Shown here: in pieces, positions 44,438-54,969 of the stretch
Position numbering within the stretch: the first letter of the stretch is position 1
Layout of the letters: each line of letters starts with the position of its first letter
Source of the DNA: Fimbriimonadaceae bacterium
Lineage (GTDB): Bacteria > Armatimonadota > Fimbriimonadia > Fimbriimonadales > Fimbriimonadaceae
Length of the DNA stretch: 64,000 nt
Direction of reading: 5' to 3'
Assembly (NCBI GenBank): GCA_019454105.1
Contig: CP075364.1
Span: 871,362 to 935,361, forward strand
Made by a program: the position numbers and the translations under genes
Notes under the pieces: model-generated
What the model was told of the DNA's origin: nothing
The model's input: the letters and a program-made list of their open reading frames with translations, nothing else
Database searches by the model: none

Positions 44438-45919
44438 TCAGTCTCTCGGCACCATCCTGAAGCCGACGAAGTCGTGCTCGCTCTCCCATAGCGGGTTGGC
44501 GGTCGGCCCAGTTGCCTTCACTTCGATCCGAGCTCGGACGGCTCGATCGCTGGAGCGGACGAACCGGCCTATATCGCCCCTTGCCACGGTTTCCAGAGAC
44601 ATTTGGCTAACCGAGATCTCGCCCCGGCCCGCATCGGTCGTGTCGAACTGGTTCAAGCCCCAATCGAAGAAACTCAGAGTCTGCTCGAAGGATCCTTGAG
44701 TCGCCATCCTGCCGTAAGTCTGGGCCCAGAGGTTCATGGGCGTTGCAGGCAGCGTGGCCTCGACATCGAAGGTCACGGGCGCGACGGTTTGGTTCGGAAC
44801 TACATATCGGGCGACGCGAAGGACATCACCGTCAATGTCCTGGAGGCTGTCCAGGTCGCCTGCAAGAACTCGTCCCAACCTCACCCGCAAGGACTCGGGT
44901 TCGACCTCAATCTCGGTTGGAAGCAGCACGAAAGCGCTGAACCTCTGCTTGCCCGCGGCATATTGAACGAGGCCTGTGCCCACGATCCAACCCTTGTTGT
45001 TGATCGACTGGCACGTCATGGCCGTCCAAGACCCCCAGTTCGAGATGTAGTTCCTAAGGCCCCGGAGTCCGGTCGCCTCGCTCCAGAAGATCGGCTGTTG
45101 GTACAGCCCGTCCATCCCGACCACCTGTGTCAGGTCGTTGAGCCCGTAGGCAAACGTGTTGTGGCCCGCGTAGAGGCTCCCGATGTTGATCCACTGTCCA
45201 TCCTTGTGAACGGCAGCCCGCTGGACGATCGCGGTCTGGAAGATCACACCGGCGATGTCGCCTCGGTAGTTGACGCCGTACGCCTGCGATCCGTACGGGA
45301 AGTTCGGGTGCGTCCCAAGGTCTTGCATCACGCCCTCGGCCCATTTGAACCCACGGATCCCTGAACCGACGCAATACCCGACGACGGTGTCCGCCTCGTT
45401 GATGGCCGTAGCCAAGCTCAGCGGACAGCTGGGCAACGAGCCCAACTGGACGAACCCTTCGGGCGACCAGAGAAAAGCGCGACCATTACTCTGAAGCTGT
45501 CCAACGACGAGCCCCTTCCGATTGACGCCGTAGGCCTCACCTGCACCAATGTCGTAGTACCGGCCCTGGATCCAAGCGAAGGCGCGCCGCGTGTTGCCGA
45601 GGACTGCGGTGCCCGACAAGTTCCCGCCACCAGAGATCGACGTCGCCCCGCTGTTCGGGGCAAGCCCGCCCCGAACGACAGTGAATCCGTCCCGCTCGTT
45701 CCAGACAAACGGATCCGCCGAGCTTGTCGACGAGAAGCTCTTGCCTGCGACGTTGCCATGGATGTCGATGGCGTTGCCATAGCTGTCAAGGCTTGGAGCC
45801 ACATTGGGATCCCGTAGCTCCAAGACTTTGTACCTCAGGTCTTGACCAGCGCTCAAAGAACCGGCCAGAAGCGCAGCGAACGCGCTCGCTCCCCATCGTG
45901 AAAAAGCATGAAAAAGCAT
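44438..45919 (-). CDS. Secreted HAF-repeat protein with shared C-terminal domain
   Basis: A 493-residue protein with a signal peptide (ASAFAALLAGSLSAG). Residues about 30-330 consist of repeated units of the HAF type (for example AYGVNRKGLVVGQLQSNGRAFLW, AYGVNYRGDIAGVIF, AYGLNDLTQVVGMD), probably a beta-propeller. Residues 339-493 form a separate domain that begins VEPESLRVRLGRVLAGDL and contains GRMATQGSFEQTLSFFDWG. The same domain ends the secreted proteins at 49281 and 60285. The start ATG 45919 is supported by a complete promoter with a 7-nt gap. Confidence 0.8.
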   Translation of the reverse strand: MLFHAFSRWGASAFAALLAGSLSAGQDLRYKVLELRDPNVAPSLDSYGNAIDIHGNVAGKSFSSTSSADPFVWNERDGFTVVRGGLAPNSGATSISGGGNLSGTAVLGNTRRAFAWIQGRYYDIGAGEAYGVNRKGLVVGQLQSNGRAFLWSPEGFVQLGSLPSCPLSLATAINEADTVVGYCVGSGIRGFKWAEGVMQDLGTHPNFPYGSQAYGVNYRGDIAGVIFQTAIVQRAAVHKDGQWINIGSLYAGHNTFAYGLNDLTQVVGMDGLYQQPIFWSEATGLRGLRNYISNWGSWTAMTCQSINNKGWIVGTGLVQYAAGKQRFSAFVLLPTEIEVEPESLRVRLGRVLAGDLDSLQDIDGDVLRVARYVVPNQTVAPVTFDVEATLPATPMNLWAQTYGRMATQGSFEQTLSFFDWGLNQFDTTDAGRGEISVSQMSLETVARGDIGRFVRSSDRAVRARIEVKATGPTANPLWESEHDFVGFRMVPRD

Positions 45920-45926
45920 GCCAGAA

Positions 45927-45956
45927 ATCTTACCGAGACCTAGACAATGTCGTCAA
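45927..45956 (-). promoter_or_regulatory. Complete promoter: TTGACG, 18-nt spacer, TAAGAT, leaderless
   Basis: On the minus strand TTGACG (45951-45956) and TAAGAT (45927-45932) are 18 nt apart. The -10 ends 7 nt before ATG 45919. This is the best -35/-10 pair of the leaderless group. Confidence 0.7.
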
Positions 45957-46221
45957 GAGAAAGAGACAAAGTCTATCAAGTTTTTTTCACAGAATCCGGG
46001 CCGAATGTGGAATGGAACCAAGAGTCGGGTTTGACCGTCTTTGTGTCGTCACTCGTCGGATTCAGTCCCAGGCACGTAGGCCCAACAGCGGGCACTCTGG
46101 AACCGGATCCACCGTCTTAGGCTTGAAGGGGTAGCCCCACTCCAGCACAAACGCTGGCCAGTAGGGTACCAACAGACAAAGGCCCCTCCAAAGGGCAAAG
46201 GATACGGAGGAAACGAAGAAT
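45957..46221. other. Gap between the HAF-protein promoter and clpC
   Basis: About 265 bp with no ORF I trust. It should hold the clpC promoter, but I find no clear -35/-10 pair and no CIRCE or CtsR-type operator. The only firm element is the GGAGG site about 10 nt before the clpC ATG. Confidence 0.5.
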
Positions 46222-48726
46222 ATGTGGCAGCGCTTTACAGAGCGCGCGAGAAAGGTGGTCTTCTTCGCCCAAGAAGAAGCCCATAAGTTCGGTGAAGGCT
46301 ATGTCAGCACCGAACACCTCCTCTTGGGCCTGGTGCGCGAGACGGACAGCGTCGCTGCCCGTGTCCTCGAACGCCTTGGCGTCAGCCTCAACCGAGTGAG
46401 GGCCGAAGTCGAGAAGCAACTTCCAAGGGGCGAAGCCCGGCAAACACAGGACATGACGCTGACCCCTCGGGCCAAGCGCGTCATCGACCTTGCCTATGAC
46501 GAAGCTCGGAACCTAAACAACAACTACATTGGGACTGAGCACCTACTGCTCGGTTTGATACGTGAGGGTGACGGCTTGGCTGGCCGGGTCCTCGCCAAGC
46601 TGGGCGTCGAGCTCGAAAGAGCCCGTCGCGAGGTCATGTCCCTCCAGGACAACGAGACCCAGACCCGAGGCTCCACCAACCGGCCGAGTTCCAACTCCGG
46701 CTCATCGGTGAAGACCCAGACTCTCGATGAATTTGGCCGTGACTTGACCGAACTCGCCCGTGAAGGCAAGCTCGATCCTGTCGTCGGAAGACAGCAAGAG
46801 ATCGAGCGCGTCATGCAGATCCTCTCACGGCGCACGAAGAACAACCCTTGCTTGATCGGTGACCCTGGTGTCGGAAAGACCGCCATCGCCGAGGGCCTCG
46901 CCCTCAGGATCGTCAGCGGCGACATCCCAGACTTGCTGAAGAACAAAAGGCTCGTCGCCCTTGATCTCGCTGGCCTGGTGGCCGGCACGAAGTACCGCGG
47001 TGAGTTCGAAGAAAGGATGAAGAAGGTCATGGAGGAGGTCCGAAGGGCCGAAGGCCAAGTGATCCTTTTCATCGACGAACTCCACACCCTTGTCGGGGCT
47101 GGAGCGGCCGAAGGAGCGATCGACGCCAGCAACATCATGAAGCCGGCCCTCGCCCGAGGCGAGCTGCAATGCATCGGAGCCACCACCCAAGACGAGTTCC
47201 GAAAGCACATTGAGCGCGACGCCGCCTTGGAGCGCAGGTTCCAAGCTGTCAAGGTCCGAGAGCCGAACGAGGAAGAGGCTGTCGACATCCTGAAGGGGCT
47301 GCGAGAACGGTACGAAGCCCATCACGATGTTGAGATCACAGACGACGCGATCGCCTCGGCTGTGCAGCTGAGCCAAAGGTACATCACCGACAGGTCTTTG
47401 CCGGACAAAGCGATCGACTTGATCGACGAGGCAGCGAGCCGGGTGCGGTTGCACCAGTCATTGCCGCCGCTCGACGTTCGGCAAGACAAGCTCAAGTTGA
47501 ACGCCATGCGCGCCGACTTGGACCACCTCCGCCGGCACGAGCCCGACGGAGAGGCCTTCCGCAAACTTGAAACCGAAATTGAGGGGTTGGAGGACGACGT
47601 CGCCGCGCGAGAAGAGGCATGGGCCAACGAAGAGAAGCCCAAAGCGGTCGTCGGGGACGCCGAGATTGCCACGATCGTCCAAAGCTGGACCGGGATTCCC
47701 GTCTCGAAGCTCGTTGAGGCTGAGAGCCAGAAGCTTCTCAAAATGGAAGACGACCTCCACCACCGCATCATCGGTCAGTCCGACGCGGTCGGGGCCGTCT
47801 CGCGGGCCATCCGCCGCGCGAGGAGCGGCCTGAAGGATCCGAAGAGGCCCATCGCCAGCTTCATGTTCCTCGGCCCGACCGGTGTCGGGAAGACCGAACT
47901 CGCCAAGGCTCTCGCCGAGTATCTCTATGAGAAGGAGTCGAACATGGTTCGGATCGACATGTCCGAGTACATGGAACGGTTCGCTGTCTCTCGGCTCGTT
48001 GGCGCGCCTCCGGGCTATGTCGGGTACGACGAGGGCGGCCAGCTGACAGAACAAGTTCGCCGGAACCCCTACTGCGTGGTGCTCCTTGACGAGATCGAGA
48101 AGGCCCATCCGGAAGTGTTCAACATCCTCCTCCAAGTCATGGAAGACGGGCAGTTGACCGACTCCCAAGGCAGGACCGTCGACTTCAGGAACACGATCAT
48201 CATCATGACCTCGAACGTCGGGGTGCGTCCGATCGAGCTGGAAAAGGGGCTTGGCTTCCGGGACAGCAAGATGGACATCAACGACCCCAAGACCTATGAG
48301 GCGATGAAGAACAAGATGCTGGACGAAATGAAGAAGTCGTTCCGGCCCGAGTTCCTCAACCGGGTGGACGAGGTCATCGTCTTCCAGCACCTGAAGAAGG
48401 AGGAGATCCTCGAGATCGCCGACCTCTACCTGCGCCGGGTCAATCACCAGGCCGCCGAACTTGGGCTCAAGATCGAACTCAGCGAGGCGGTGAAGGATCT
48501 CTTGGTCAACAAGGGATACGACCCGAACCTTGGAGCCCGACCGCTCCGCCGTGCCGTCCAGCGGTACATCGAGGACCCGTTGAGCGAGGAACTCCTTCTC
48601 AACGTCTTCCGGTCTGGAGACGTGATCGTGGCGGACGTGGCTGAAGACGACCCCGAGAAGATCGTCTTCCACAGACAAGAACGACAAGACCCAGGGTCAG
48701 AAACCCTGGCAGTCAGCAAAAACTGA
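46222..48726 (+). CDS. clpC: ATP-dependent Clp protease ATP-binding subunit ClpC
   Basis: An 834-residue AAA+ unfoldase. The Clp N-domain has two repeats ([20 protein letters not shown], then [16 protein letters not shown]). The first ATPase has [19 protein letters not shown] and the Walker [13 protein letters not shown]. The middle region contains a short helical domain ([19 protein letters not shown] follows it), and the second ATPase has [20 protein letters not shown]. The C-terminal D2-small domain ends near [19 protein letters not shown]. The length and the short middle domain fit ClpC, not ClpB. It feeds substrates to ClpP. GGAGG precedes the ATG, and a strong terminator follows. Confidence 0.95.
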   Translation: MWQRFTERARKVVFFAQEEAHKFGEGYVSTEHLLLGLVRETDSVAARVLERLGVSLNRVRAEVEKQLPRGEARQTQDMTLTPRAKRVIDLAYDEARNLNNNYIGTEHLLLGLIREGDGLAGRVLAKLGVELERARREVMSLQDNETQTRGSTNRPSSNSGSSVKTQTLDEFGRDLTELAREGKLDPVVGRQQEIERVMQILSRRTKNNPCLIGDPGVGKTAIAEGLALRIVSGDIPDLLKNKRLVALDLAGLVAGTKYRGEFEERMKKVMEEVRRAEGQVILFIDELHTLVGAGAAEGAIDASNIMKPALARGELQCIGATTQDEFRKHIERDAALERRFQAVKVREPNEEEAVDILKGLRERYEAHHDVEITDDAIASAVQLSQRYITDRSLPDKAIDLIDEAASRVRLHQSLPPLDVRQDKLKLNAMRADLDHLRRHEPDGEAFRKLETEIEGLEDDVAAREEAWANEEKPKAVVGDAEIATIVQSWTGIPVSKLVEAESQKLLKMEDDLHHRIIGQSDAVGAVSRAIRRARSGLKDPKRPIASFMFLGPTGVGKTELAKALAEYLYEKESNMVRIDMSEYMERFAVSRLVGAPPGYVGYDEGGQLTEQVRRNPYCVVLLDEIEKAHPEVFNILLQVMEDGQLTDSQGRTVDFRNTIIIMTSNVGVRPIELEKGLGFRDSKMDINDPKTYEAMKNKMLDEMKKSFRPEFLNRVDEVIVFQHLKKEEILEIADLYLRRVNHQAAELGLKIELSEAVKDLLVNKGYDPNLGARPLRRAVQRYIEDPLSEELLLNVFRSGDVIVADVAEDDPEKIVFHRQERQDPGSETLAVSKN

Positions 48727-48739
48727 AGAGATCGACAGA

Positions 48740-48772
48740 GCGGGCCCCACACGAGTGGGGCCCGCTTTTTTT
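48740..48772 (+). terminator. Rho-independent terminator of clpC
   Basis: An 11-bp perfect stem (GCGGGCCCCAC / GTGGGGCCCGC) with a 4-nt loop, followed by seven T. It begins 13 bp after the clpC stop. Confidence 0.95.
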
Positions 48773-48985
48773 GTATAAACCTTCTCGTCGTCGGTAAACA
48801 CAAGGATCGACCCAGCCCCCCCACGAACTCCCTTCTTTCGATGAAATTCAATGGGCACCACGGCCGCCCCCTTTCATTTATGGGGTCAATGCAACCCAAC
48901 CGCTCGAGTCTGGCGACTTTTCCACAGTTTCAACATGACTAGACACTTTCTATCGTACTTTTTCTGTGATTTGTCCTGCAAAGTC
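48773..48985. other. AT-richer gene gap with a DnaA-box-like site
   Basis: No ORF is credible here. TTTTCCACA (48918-48926) differs by one base from the DnaA consensus TTATCCACA. Two more similar 9-mers lie at 49138-49146 and 49149-49157. The motif CTAGACA occurs at about 48939 and again in the promoter at 48986. Confidence 0.35.
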
Positions 48986-49015
48986 TAGACAAAGCGCCGG
49001 GCTTCCTGCGATAAT
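48986..49015 (+). promoter_or_regulatory. Promoter of a candidate small RNA
   Basis: TAGACA (48986-48991) and GATAAT (49010-49015) with an 18-nt spacer; TGC directly precedes the -10 (extended form). The predicted transcript start is near 49022. Confidence 0.6.
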
Positions 49016-49021
49016 ACGGGG

Positions 49022-49123
49022 CAGAAGAGCGGACAACGCTCTCAAGTAAAGAAACCGCCTGCAAAGAACGGGCGGAAGCCTGGCAACTGAGGATGCGACG
49101 CCCATAGGGCGTCGCTATTTTTT
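49022..49123 (+). ncRNA. Candidate stand-alone small RNA, family unknown
   Basis: A unit of about 102 nt bounded by a promoter and a terminator, with no start codon and no downstream gene on the same strand (the next gene is convergent). Three stems are visible: AGAGCG/CGCTCT with loop GACAA (49026-49042), CCGCC/GGCGG with an 11-nt loop (49055-49075), and the terminator stem. Between the last two lies AAGCCTGGCAACTGAGG. I do not recognise 6S, SRP, tmRNA or a known riboswitch in it. It could also be an orphan riboswitch that lost its gene. Confidence 0.55.
49095..49123 (+). terminator. Rho-independent terminator of the candidate small RNA
   Basis: GCGACGCCC / GGGCGTCGC, a 9-bp perfect stem with loop ATA, followed by TATTTTTT. 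Confidence 0.9.
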
Positions 49124-49137
49124 CATGAATGTCTTGA

Positions 49138-49157
49138 TGTGGAAAACGTGTGGACAT
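49138..49157 (-). promoter_or_regulatory. Two DnaA-box-like 9-mers in tandem
   Basis: Read on the minus strand: TTTTCCACA (49138-49146) and ATGTCCACA (49149-49157), 2 bp apart. The first is one mismatch from TTATCCACA, the second two. They may be DnaA sites or chance. Confidence 0.3.
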
Positions 49158-49182
49158 CTCTTGGTCAGTGCGGTCATGAATC

Positions 49183-49222
49183 AAAAAGGATCGCGGCCCT
49201 CCTCGTATGAGGAGGGCCGCGA
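49183..49222. terminator. Strong terminator of the secreted-protein gene at 49281
   Basis: A 14-bp perfect stem (49191-49204 with 49209-49222) and a GTAT loop. Read on the minus strand it is followed by TCCTTTTT (49190-49183), so it ends the secreted-protein transcript. On the plus strand the trailing bases are only weakly T-rich. Confidence 0.85.
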
Positions 49223-49280
49223 TTGCTTCTTGAACTAGAGTGTCCTGGGCTCCGATCGGGGCCCAGGACGAGTCATGCCC

Positions 49281-51158
49281 TTACGGGTTGACGATCCAGT
49301 TCACGAGGTCCCAATCGACCTCAGGAAGCGGGTTGGCCGAGATGCCGTTCGGGAACGTGCGGATCCGGGCTTGGAGCCGGCCGCTGCCGTTGACCTTGCC
49401 GGTCGCCGGGTTCGCGATGGACTCGCGGGTGCCGTAGACCGTGTTGAACGGGTTGGTGTTCAGCAGGTTCTCGTAGGTGCTGGTGTTCCAGTTCCATTGC
49501 TCGATCTCCTGGCGGAACTGGCCGCCGGTGACCATGCGGCTCTTGACGCGGAAGGTCACGCTGCTCGGGGTCAGGATCGAGGTCGTGCCCTGGAGGGTGC
49601 CCCAGACGAACGGCTCGACCGGGTTCGCCACGAAGAACTTCTTCAGGCGGAGGGCGACGTTGTCGTCGGCAGCCAGGTTGGCGATCGTGCCCGAGATGAT
49701 CTGGCCGCGCTGGAGCGTCAGAGCGTCAGGAGCGACGGTCTGCGGACCAGCCGTGGAGGCGAGGTTGACCGTGTAGGTCTGCATGGCGCAGTCGACAAAG
49801 TTGCCAGCCGGGGTGTTGTTGGCCGTATTGAAGATGTACGGGCCGTCCCACGTGGATCCAGCGTTCTTGTCGCGGAAGTAGATTCCCTGCTGCGTGTTGC
49901 CGGACCGCATGGTGCCGGTTTGGCCAGCTCCACCGATGCCAGGGCGCATGCCAGGGCCAACAGCGACCGTGTCGTCCTCAAGAAGACCATTGACCCGGAA
50001 GACGAGGTGGACCTCGCCGCCAGCCGGAACCGTCAGCGCCGGGCTGAAGTTCACAGTCGCGGTCTGGTACTCGCCGCTGCCGGTGCCGGTACCGAGGCCG
50101 AGCGTGATCGGCTGAGGAGCCGAGGCGCCGATCAGGGTGCCAGGAGCGCCCGATCCGTCAACAGCGCCCCAAGGAAGGGTCAGGTTGTTGACCGGGTTGC
50201 GGACTTCGACCGTGAAGGTCGGAGAGCCGCTGGTCTGGTTGAAGGTGTCGGCGTAGTACTCGACGTCGATGCTGCTGATCTTGTCGCGGCTGCCCTCGAG
50301 GGCAACGAGCACGCCGGTGGCATCATAGAGCTCGCCAGCTCCGCCAAGCGACGGAAGACCGTAGTACGCCCAGATGTCCGGAGCGTTCGGATCGACCGAA
50401 ACGTTGTCGAAGCCCTTGGCGAGGTTGCCCATATTGCCGCTCCACAGCATGAAGTTGAAGCCCCATGCGGCGACAGCGAGGGTGCCCGGTCGCTCTTGGA
50501 CAGCCCAGTCGGTCGGGCCGGAGCTCGTGTAGACACGGCGCCAGACGAGACCGTTGCCACCCGTGGCGGGCGGGGTGACCGGGAGCGTACCCGTGACCGG
50601 GGCGCCGACGAAGCGGCCGCCAGCCTTGAAGGTGTTGCCCGGATCAGCCGGATCGAACGGGACGTTCAGGAACTCGCCGCCATCGAACTGATAGGTGATC
50701 GTGATGTTCGAACCGACCGTGTCGATGTTGGGGATCGGGACGTAGACCGTGCGGTCGCCGCCGCGGACGGGGATGTCCGGGCTCGTCCACAGCAGTGTGC
50801 TCGGGCCCTGATAGGGCTGACCCGTGATGTTGCCGTTGTAGTTGGTGCCGTTGTTCCGGAAAATCCGGATGTTCAACTTCTCGTTGGTCGATCCGCCCGG
50901 GTGGAAGTCGTTGACGCAGAGGTAACCGGCGGAGATGCCCGAAAGGACAGCCGACGTGTTACCAGCGAGAACGACCTGCGAACCTCGTTCGGGGAGCTTG
51001 ACCCAGGAACCGACGCCGGGCTGGCCTTGGAAGGCGCCGGTCGCACCGGTCGGGCCGTAAGAATTGGAGTAGCTCTGCCCGGTTCGATAGACGGCGGTCT
51101 GGGCGAACGCCATCACACCAACCGAGAGGACTCCAGCGATAAGCGCAATTCGCTTCAT
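49281..51158 (-). CDS. Large secreted protein with shared C-terminal domain
   Basis: A 625-residue protein with a clean signal peptide (IALIAGVLSVGVMAFAQ). The central 450 residues are Gly/Asn/Thr-rich and beta-stranded, with no family I recognise. Residues 475-625 form the domain shared with the proteins at 44438 and 60285 (VAPDALTLQRGQIISG, then VKSRMVTGGQFRQEIEQWNW). By eye the codon use is strongly biased to a few GC-ending codons, and a very strong terminator follows, both hints of high expression. A surface or extracellular structural role is possible. Confidence 0.72.
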   Translation of the reverse strand: MKRIALIAGVLSVGVMAFAQTAVYRTGQSYSNSYGPTGATGAFQGQPGVGSWVKLPERGSQVVLAGNTSAVLSGISAGYLCVNDFHPGGSTNEKLNIRIFRNNGTNYNGNITGQPYQGPSTLLWTSPDIPVRGGDRTVYVPIPNIDTVGSNITITYQFDGGEFLNVPFDPADPGNTFKAGGRFVGAPVTGTLPVTPPATGGNGLVWRRVYTSSGPTDWAVQERPGTLAVAAWGFNFMLWSGNMGNLAKGFDNVSVDPNAPDIWAYYGLPSLGGAGELYDATGVLVALEGSRDKISSIDVEYYADTFNQTSGSPTFTVEVRNPVNNLTLPWGAVDGSGAPGTLIGASAPQPITLGLGTGTGSGEYQTATVNFSPALTVPAGGEVHLVFRVNGLLEDDTVAVGPGMRPGIGGAGQTGTMRSGNTQQGIYFRDKNAGSTWDGPYIFNTANNTPAGNFVDCAMQTYTVNLASTAGPQTVAPDALTLQRGQIISGTIANLAADDNVALRLKKFFVANPVEPFVWGTLQGTTSILTPSSVTFRVKSRMVTGGQFRQEIEQWNWNTSTYENLLNTNPFNTVYGTRESIANPATGKVNGSGRLQARIRTFPNGISANPLPEVDWDLVNWIVNP

Positions 51159-51543
51159 AGCTTGACTCTCTGTAGCGTGGATTTGCGGCCAAGCTGATCC
51201 TGAGCCACACAGCGAGCCTGACGATGTCCCACTCCTGTGCGCCCAAGATCGGGCACAACCGCAATCGAAAGCAGTTTAGCACGATCTATGCCAGCCCCTG
51301 CCAATCGGGTGTTGAAAACAAGTAAGGTCACGCGACAATTTCAGCAGAAAACGACCGGCGCAATGCCTCAACCAAGGCTCCGAATCAAGCAACTTTGCTA
51401 GGTTCTGGCGAGGCTCCCCATGTGACGAATGGCCTAAAGCCTAAACGACTTCCCGGGCTCCTTGCGGCTCAAGAGCCTGTCTGATACACCGGTGCGGGCG
51501 CCACCGGCCCCAGACCTGCCTTTCGAATTCACCATACTCCAGC
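51159..51543. other. 385-bp gap between divergent genes
   Basis: The gap holds the promoters of the secreted protein (minus) and guaB (plus). A TGCTAAACT extended -10 lies on the minus strand near 51275-51285, and CATACT lies 5 nt before the guaB ATG. Neither has a clear -35. I see no ORF, repeat or RNA structure I would defend. Confidence 0.4.
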
Positions 51544-53022
51544 ATGGCTTCGTTCACGGAAGGGCTCAGCTTTGACGACGTCCTCCTTGTCCCTAAGAAA
51601 AGCGACGTCTTGCCCAACCTCGTGGACACGTCTTCAGAGTTGCTCCCGGGCATCAAGCTCAACGTTCCCATCGTTAGCGCCCCGATGGACACGGTCACCG
51701 AGGCCCGCTTGGCCGTCGCCATCGCCCGAGAGGGCGGAGTCGGCGTCATACACCGCAACATGCCGATCGACGACCAAGCCGACCAGGTCGACCGGGTCAA
51801 ACGCAGCGAGCACGGCGTCATCACCGACCCCTTCAAACTGACGCCTGAAAAGACGATCAGTGACGCCGTGGCCCTGATGGCCAGGTTCCGCATCTCTGGC
51901 GTACCGATCACAGACGCGGACGGGCGACTCGTTGGGATCCTGACGAACAGGGACATCCGGTTCGAGACCGAGTTCAGTCGACCGATCAGCGAGCGCATGA
52001 CCACCCGGGGGCTGGTCACAGCAAGACCCGGAACGACCTTGGACGAGGCGCAAGAGCTCCTCGCCGAACATCGGATCGAAAAGCTTCCCATCGTCGACGA
52101 GAGCGGCTTTCTCAAGGGGCTCATCACCATCAAGGACATCGAGAAGGTGAAGCGACACCCGAACGCGACCAAGGACTCCCTGGGACGGCTCGTGGTTGGA
52201 GCCGCCATCGGCCCCCTCCGCGAGCCCTATGAGCGCGCCAAGGCCCTGATGGACGCAGGGGTTGACTTCGTCGTCATCGACGCGGCGCACGGCCAGTCCA
52301 AGGGCGTGATCGACTGCGTCCGGATGCTCAAGAACCGACTTCCAGGGCTTAAAGTGGTCGCAGGAAACGTGGCCACCCGTGAAGGGGTCCGAGACCTCCA
52401 CGAGGCTGGCGCAGACGCGCTTCGACTAGGGATCGGCGCCGGTTCGATATGTACAACCCGCGTTGTGAGCGGAGTCGGCGTCCCCCAGTTCACTGCTGTT
52501 CTTGACTGTTGTCATGAGGCCAAGGAGCGAGGGCTCCCGACCATCGCCGACGGCGGTGTGAGGTCATCCGGCGACGTCGTCAAATCCATGGCCGCTGGTG
52601 CTTCGGCCGTGATGATGGGCAACATGTTCGCCGGGTGCGAGGAATCACCGGGCGAGACCGAGATCTATCGCAACCGGGCGTACAAGGTCTACCGGGGCAT
52701 GGGCTCGATAGGGGCCATGCGCCAAGGTTCAAGCGACCGATACTTCGCGGTCAAGGACTCGGGGGCCACTCTCGTACCGGAAGGTGTCGAGGGCCGGGTT
52801 CCCTTCAAGGGGCCCCTGAGCGACACGATGGCCCAGATCGTTGGCGGACTTCGGTCCGGCATGGGCTATGTCGGAGCGGAAAGCATTGAGGACCTCCAGG
52901 CCAAGGCGGAATTCCTCAGGATCACTAACGCAGGGCTGCGTGAGTCGCACCCGCACGACGTCTGGATCACCAAAGAGCCGCCGAACTACTCCTCACCGTT
53001 TGTCAGCGGCGAGAGCGACTAA
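51544..53022 (+). CDS. guaB: Inosine-5'-monophosphate dehydrogenase
   Basis: The enzyme oxidises IMP to XMP, the committing step of GTP synthesis. It is full length at 492 residues. Segments are [17 protein letters not shown] at the N-terminus, a CBS pair at about residues 95-205 ([48 protein letters not shown]), and the catalytic loop [19 protein letters not shown] with the active Cys. [23 protein letters not shown] and [17 protein letters not shown] follow. It is convergent with infB. Confidence 0.97.
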   Translation: MASFTEGLSFDDVLLVPKKSDVLPNLVDTSSELLPGIKLNVPIVSAPMDTVTEARLAVAIAREGGVGVIHRNMPIDDQADQVDRVKRSEHGVITDPFKLTPEKTISDAVALMARFRISGVPITDADGRLVGILTNRDIRFETEFSRPISERMTTRGLVTARPGTTLDEAQELLAEHRIEKLPIVDESGFLKGLITIKDIEKVKRHPNATKDSLGRLVVGAAIGPLREPYERAKALMDAGVDFVVIDAAHGQSKGVIDCVRMLKNRLPGLKVVAGNVATREGVRDLHEAGADALRLGIGAGSICTTRVVSGVGVPQFTAVLDCCHEAKERGLPTIADGGVRSSGDVVKSMAAGASAVMMGNMFAGCEESPGETEIYRNRAYKVYRGMGSIGAMRQGSSDRYFAVKDSGATLVPEGVEGRVPFKGPLSDTMAQIVGGLRSGMGYVGAESIEDLQAKAEFLRITNAGLRESHPHDVWITKEPPNYSSPFVSGESD

Positions 53023-53039
53023 CGCCCGACGCCGAAACT

Positions 53040-54968
53040 TCAGTTGACTTGAACCAGCTCGTAGGCCTCGATGAGGTCGCCTTCTTTGAAGTCTTCCCAG
53101 CCTTCGAACTTGATGCCGCAGTCCTGGCCAGCGATAATCTCCCTCACGTCCTGTTTCACATTGCGGAGGGAGTCAAGATCGCCCTCGAAGACGATCTCCT
53201 TGTCGCGGTTCACGCGAACTTTTGCGTTCCGAATGATCTTCCCTTCCGTGCAGTGGCATCCGGCCACCTTGCCAGACCGGCTGAGCTTGAACACGGCCCG
53301 CACCTCCACAAAGCCAAGGTGCTGTTCTTCGAACTTCGGTTCGAGCATGCCTTTGACCGCGGCTTCGATCTCTTCGATCAGTTCATAAATGATCGTGTAA
53401 GTCCTGATCTCGACCTTTTGCCGTTCGGCTTCAGCCTTGGCGCCTCCTTCTGGCTTCACGTTGAAGCCGACGACGATCGCGTTTGCGGCGCTGGCCAAGA
53501 GGATGTCGCTCTCCGTGACCGAGCCGACACCCGAGTGGATCACTTTGACGTTGACCTCGTCGCTCTCGACCTTTTCCAGCAATCCCCGAACCGCTTCAAC
53601 TGAGCCCTGGACGTCCGCCTTGACGATCAAGTTGAGGTCCTTGACCGCGTCCTCCTCGCCCAAACGACGGATGTCTTTGAGGCTGACTCGACGTTTGGTC
53701 GGAGCCATCGCTTTGGCCCGATCGGACTGCTGCCGAGCTTCAGTGGTCTCTCGGGCGCCGCGCTCGTCTTTGGCAGGCTCCACCGGATCACCGGCTCCCG
53801 GAACATCGGCCAAGCCCAGAATCTCGACCGGCATCGACGGAGCCGCCTCTTTGAGGCGGTCGCCTTTCCAGTCCGTCATCGCCTTGATCTTTCCCCAGGT
53901 GGTGCCAACGACAACCACGTCGCCGACTTTGAGCGTCCCTTCTTCCACCAGAATCGTGGCGACTGGGCCGCGCCCCTTTTCGAGCTTGGCCTCGATCACA
54001 ACGCCCTCCAAGGCGCCCTTGGGGTCAGCCCGGAGCTCCATGACTTCGGCCTGAAGAAGGATCATCTCAAGAAGATGGGGGACGCCTTCGCCAGTGTGGG
54101 CCGAGACTGGGCAAACAATCACCTGTCCCCCGAATGCTTCCGGAATCAGGTCATGGTTCGGCAACTGAGTGACCACCCGGTCCACATTGGCCTCGGGCTT
54201 GTCGATCTTATTGACCGCTACGATGATCGGCACGTCAGCGTTCTTGGCATGGCTGATCGCCTCGATCGTTTGCGGCATGATCCCGTCGTCGGCCGAGACG
54301 ACCAGAATCGCGATGTCGGTCACCTGGGCACCCCTGGCACGCATCGCCGTGAACGCTGCGTGGCCGGGAGTGTCAAGAAACGTGATCACACCTTCGGGAA
54401 GCTGCACCTGATAGGCGCCGATGTGCTGCGTGATCCCGCCGTGTTCCTTGGAGACCACATTGCTTTTCCGAATGTAGTCCAAGAGCGAGGTCTTGCCATG
54501 ATCGACGTGGCCCAAAATCGTGACCACAGGCGGCCGAAGGGGTTTGTCGTGCCCGGATCCAGCTTGTGACTTCGCCGCAGCCTCCCGTTTCGGCGTGGCC
54601 GTCTCCCATTGCACGCTGAACCCAAAGACCTCGGCTAGTTTCTCCGCGACTTCGTCCTGCAGCGTCGTGGTCAGCGTAGCCATGACCTTGACCTTGGTCA
54701 TGAGGGCCTTGAGAACCTCCTTGTCCGGCAGGTTCATGGCCGCGGCCATGTCCCGGGGCGTGCGGTTGGGAGCCAATACGAGAGTCTTGGCGTCCGCCGG
54801 CGCCAGCCGTTTGAGTTCTTCGCTGACGATCTCAAGGTCGTCAGCCCCAATCTCGATCTCTCCGTTCGCAGGCTCCAGGCCCAAGTCGGCCAAGACGCGA
54901 GACACCACGTCGGCGGTCAGCCTGTGCTTGGTCGCCAGATCGGAGATCTTAACCTGCATTGTTGTCAT
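53040..54968 (-). CDS. infB: Translation initiation factor IF-2
   Basis: The GTPase places fMet-tRNA on the 30S subunit. About 642 residues from ATG 54968. It has a short N-terminal region ([25 protein letters not shown], then [18 protein letters not shown]), the G-domain with [39 protein letters not shown] and NKIDKP, and domains II-IV ending in [10 protein letters not shown]-like and GCHCTEGKI segments. An extra charged loop of about 40 residues ([20 protein letters not shown]) interrupts domain II. The start lies 1 nt after the ylxR stop, with GAAGG upstream. rbfA, which often follows, is absent. Confidence 0.97.
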   Translation of the reverse strand: MTTMQVKISDLATKHRLTADVVSRVLADLGLEPANGEIEIGADDLEIVSEELKRLAPADAKTLVLAPNRTPRDMAAAMNLPDKEVLKALMTKVKVMATLTTTLQDEVAEKLAEVFGFSVQWETATPKREAAAKSQAGSGHDKPLRPPVVTILGHVDHGKTSLLDYIRKSNVVSKEHGGITQHIGAYQVQLPEGVITFLDTPGHAAFTAMRARGAQVTDIAILVVSADDGIMPQTIEAISHAKNADVPIIVAVNKIDKPEANVDRVVTQLPNHDLIPEAFGGQVIVCPVSAHTGEGVPHLLEMILLQAEVMELRADPKGALEGVVIEAKLEKGRGPVATILVEEGTLKVGDVVVVGTTWGKIKAMTDWKGDRLKEAAPSMPVEILGLADVPGAGDPVEPAKDERGARETTEARQQSDRAKAMAPTKRRVSLKDIRRLGEEDAVKDLNLIVKADVQGSVEAVRGLLEKVESDEVNVKVIHSGVGSVTESDILLASAANAIVVGFNVKPEGGAKAEAERQKVEIRTYTIIYELIEEIEAAVKGMLEPKFEEQHLGFVEVRAVFKLSRSGKVAGCHCTEGKIIRNAKVRVNRDKEIVFEGDLDSLRNVKQDVREIIAGQDCGIKFEGWEDFKEGDLIEAYELVQVN

Positions 54969-54969
54969 T

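Noticed and set aside
45957-46221. CIRCE or CtsR operator before clpC
   Set aside because: No TTAGCACTC-type inverted repeat and no GGTCAAA direct repeat could be found.
49070-49092. SAM-I riboswitch-like string (GCCTGGCAAC) in the candidate small RNA
   Set aside because: The other conserved SAM-I elements (kink-turn GAGGGA and the P1/P2 pattern) are missing and no gene follows on that strand.
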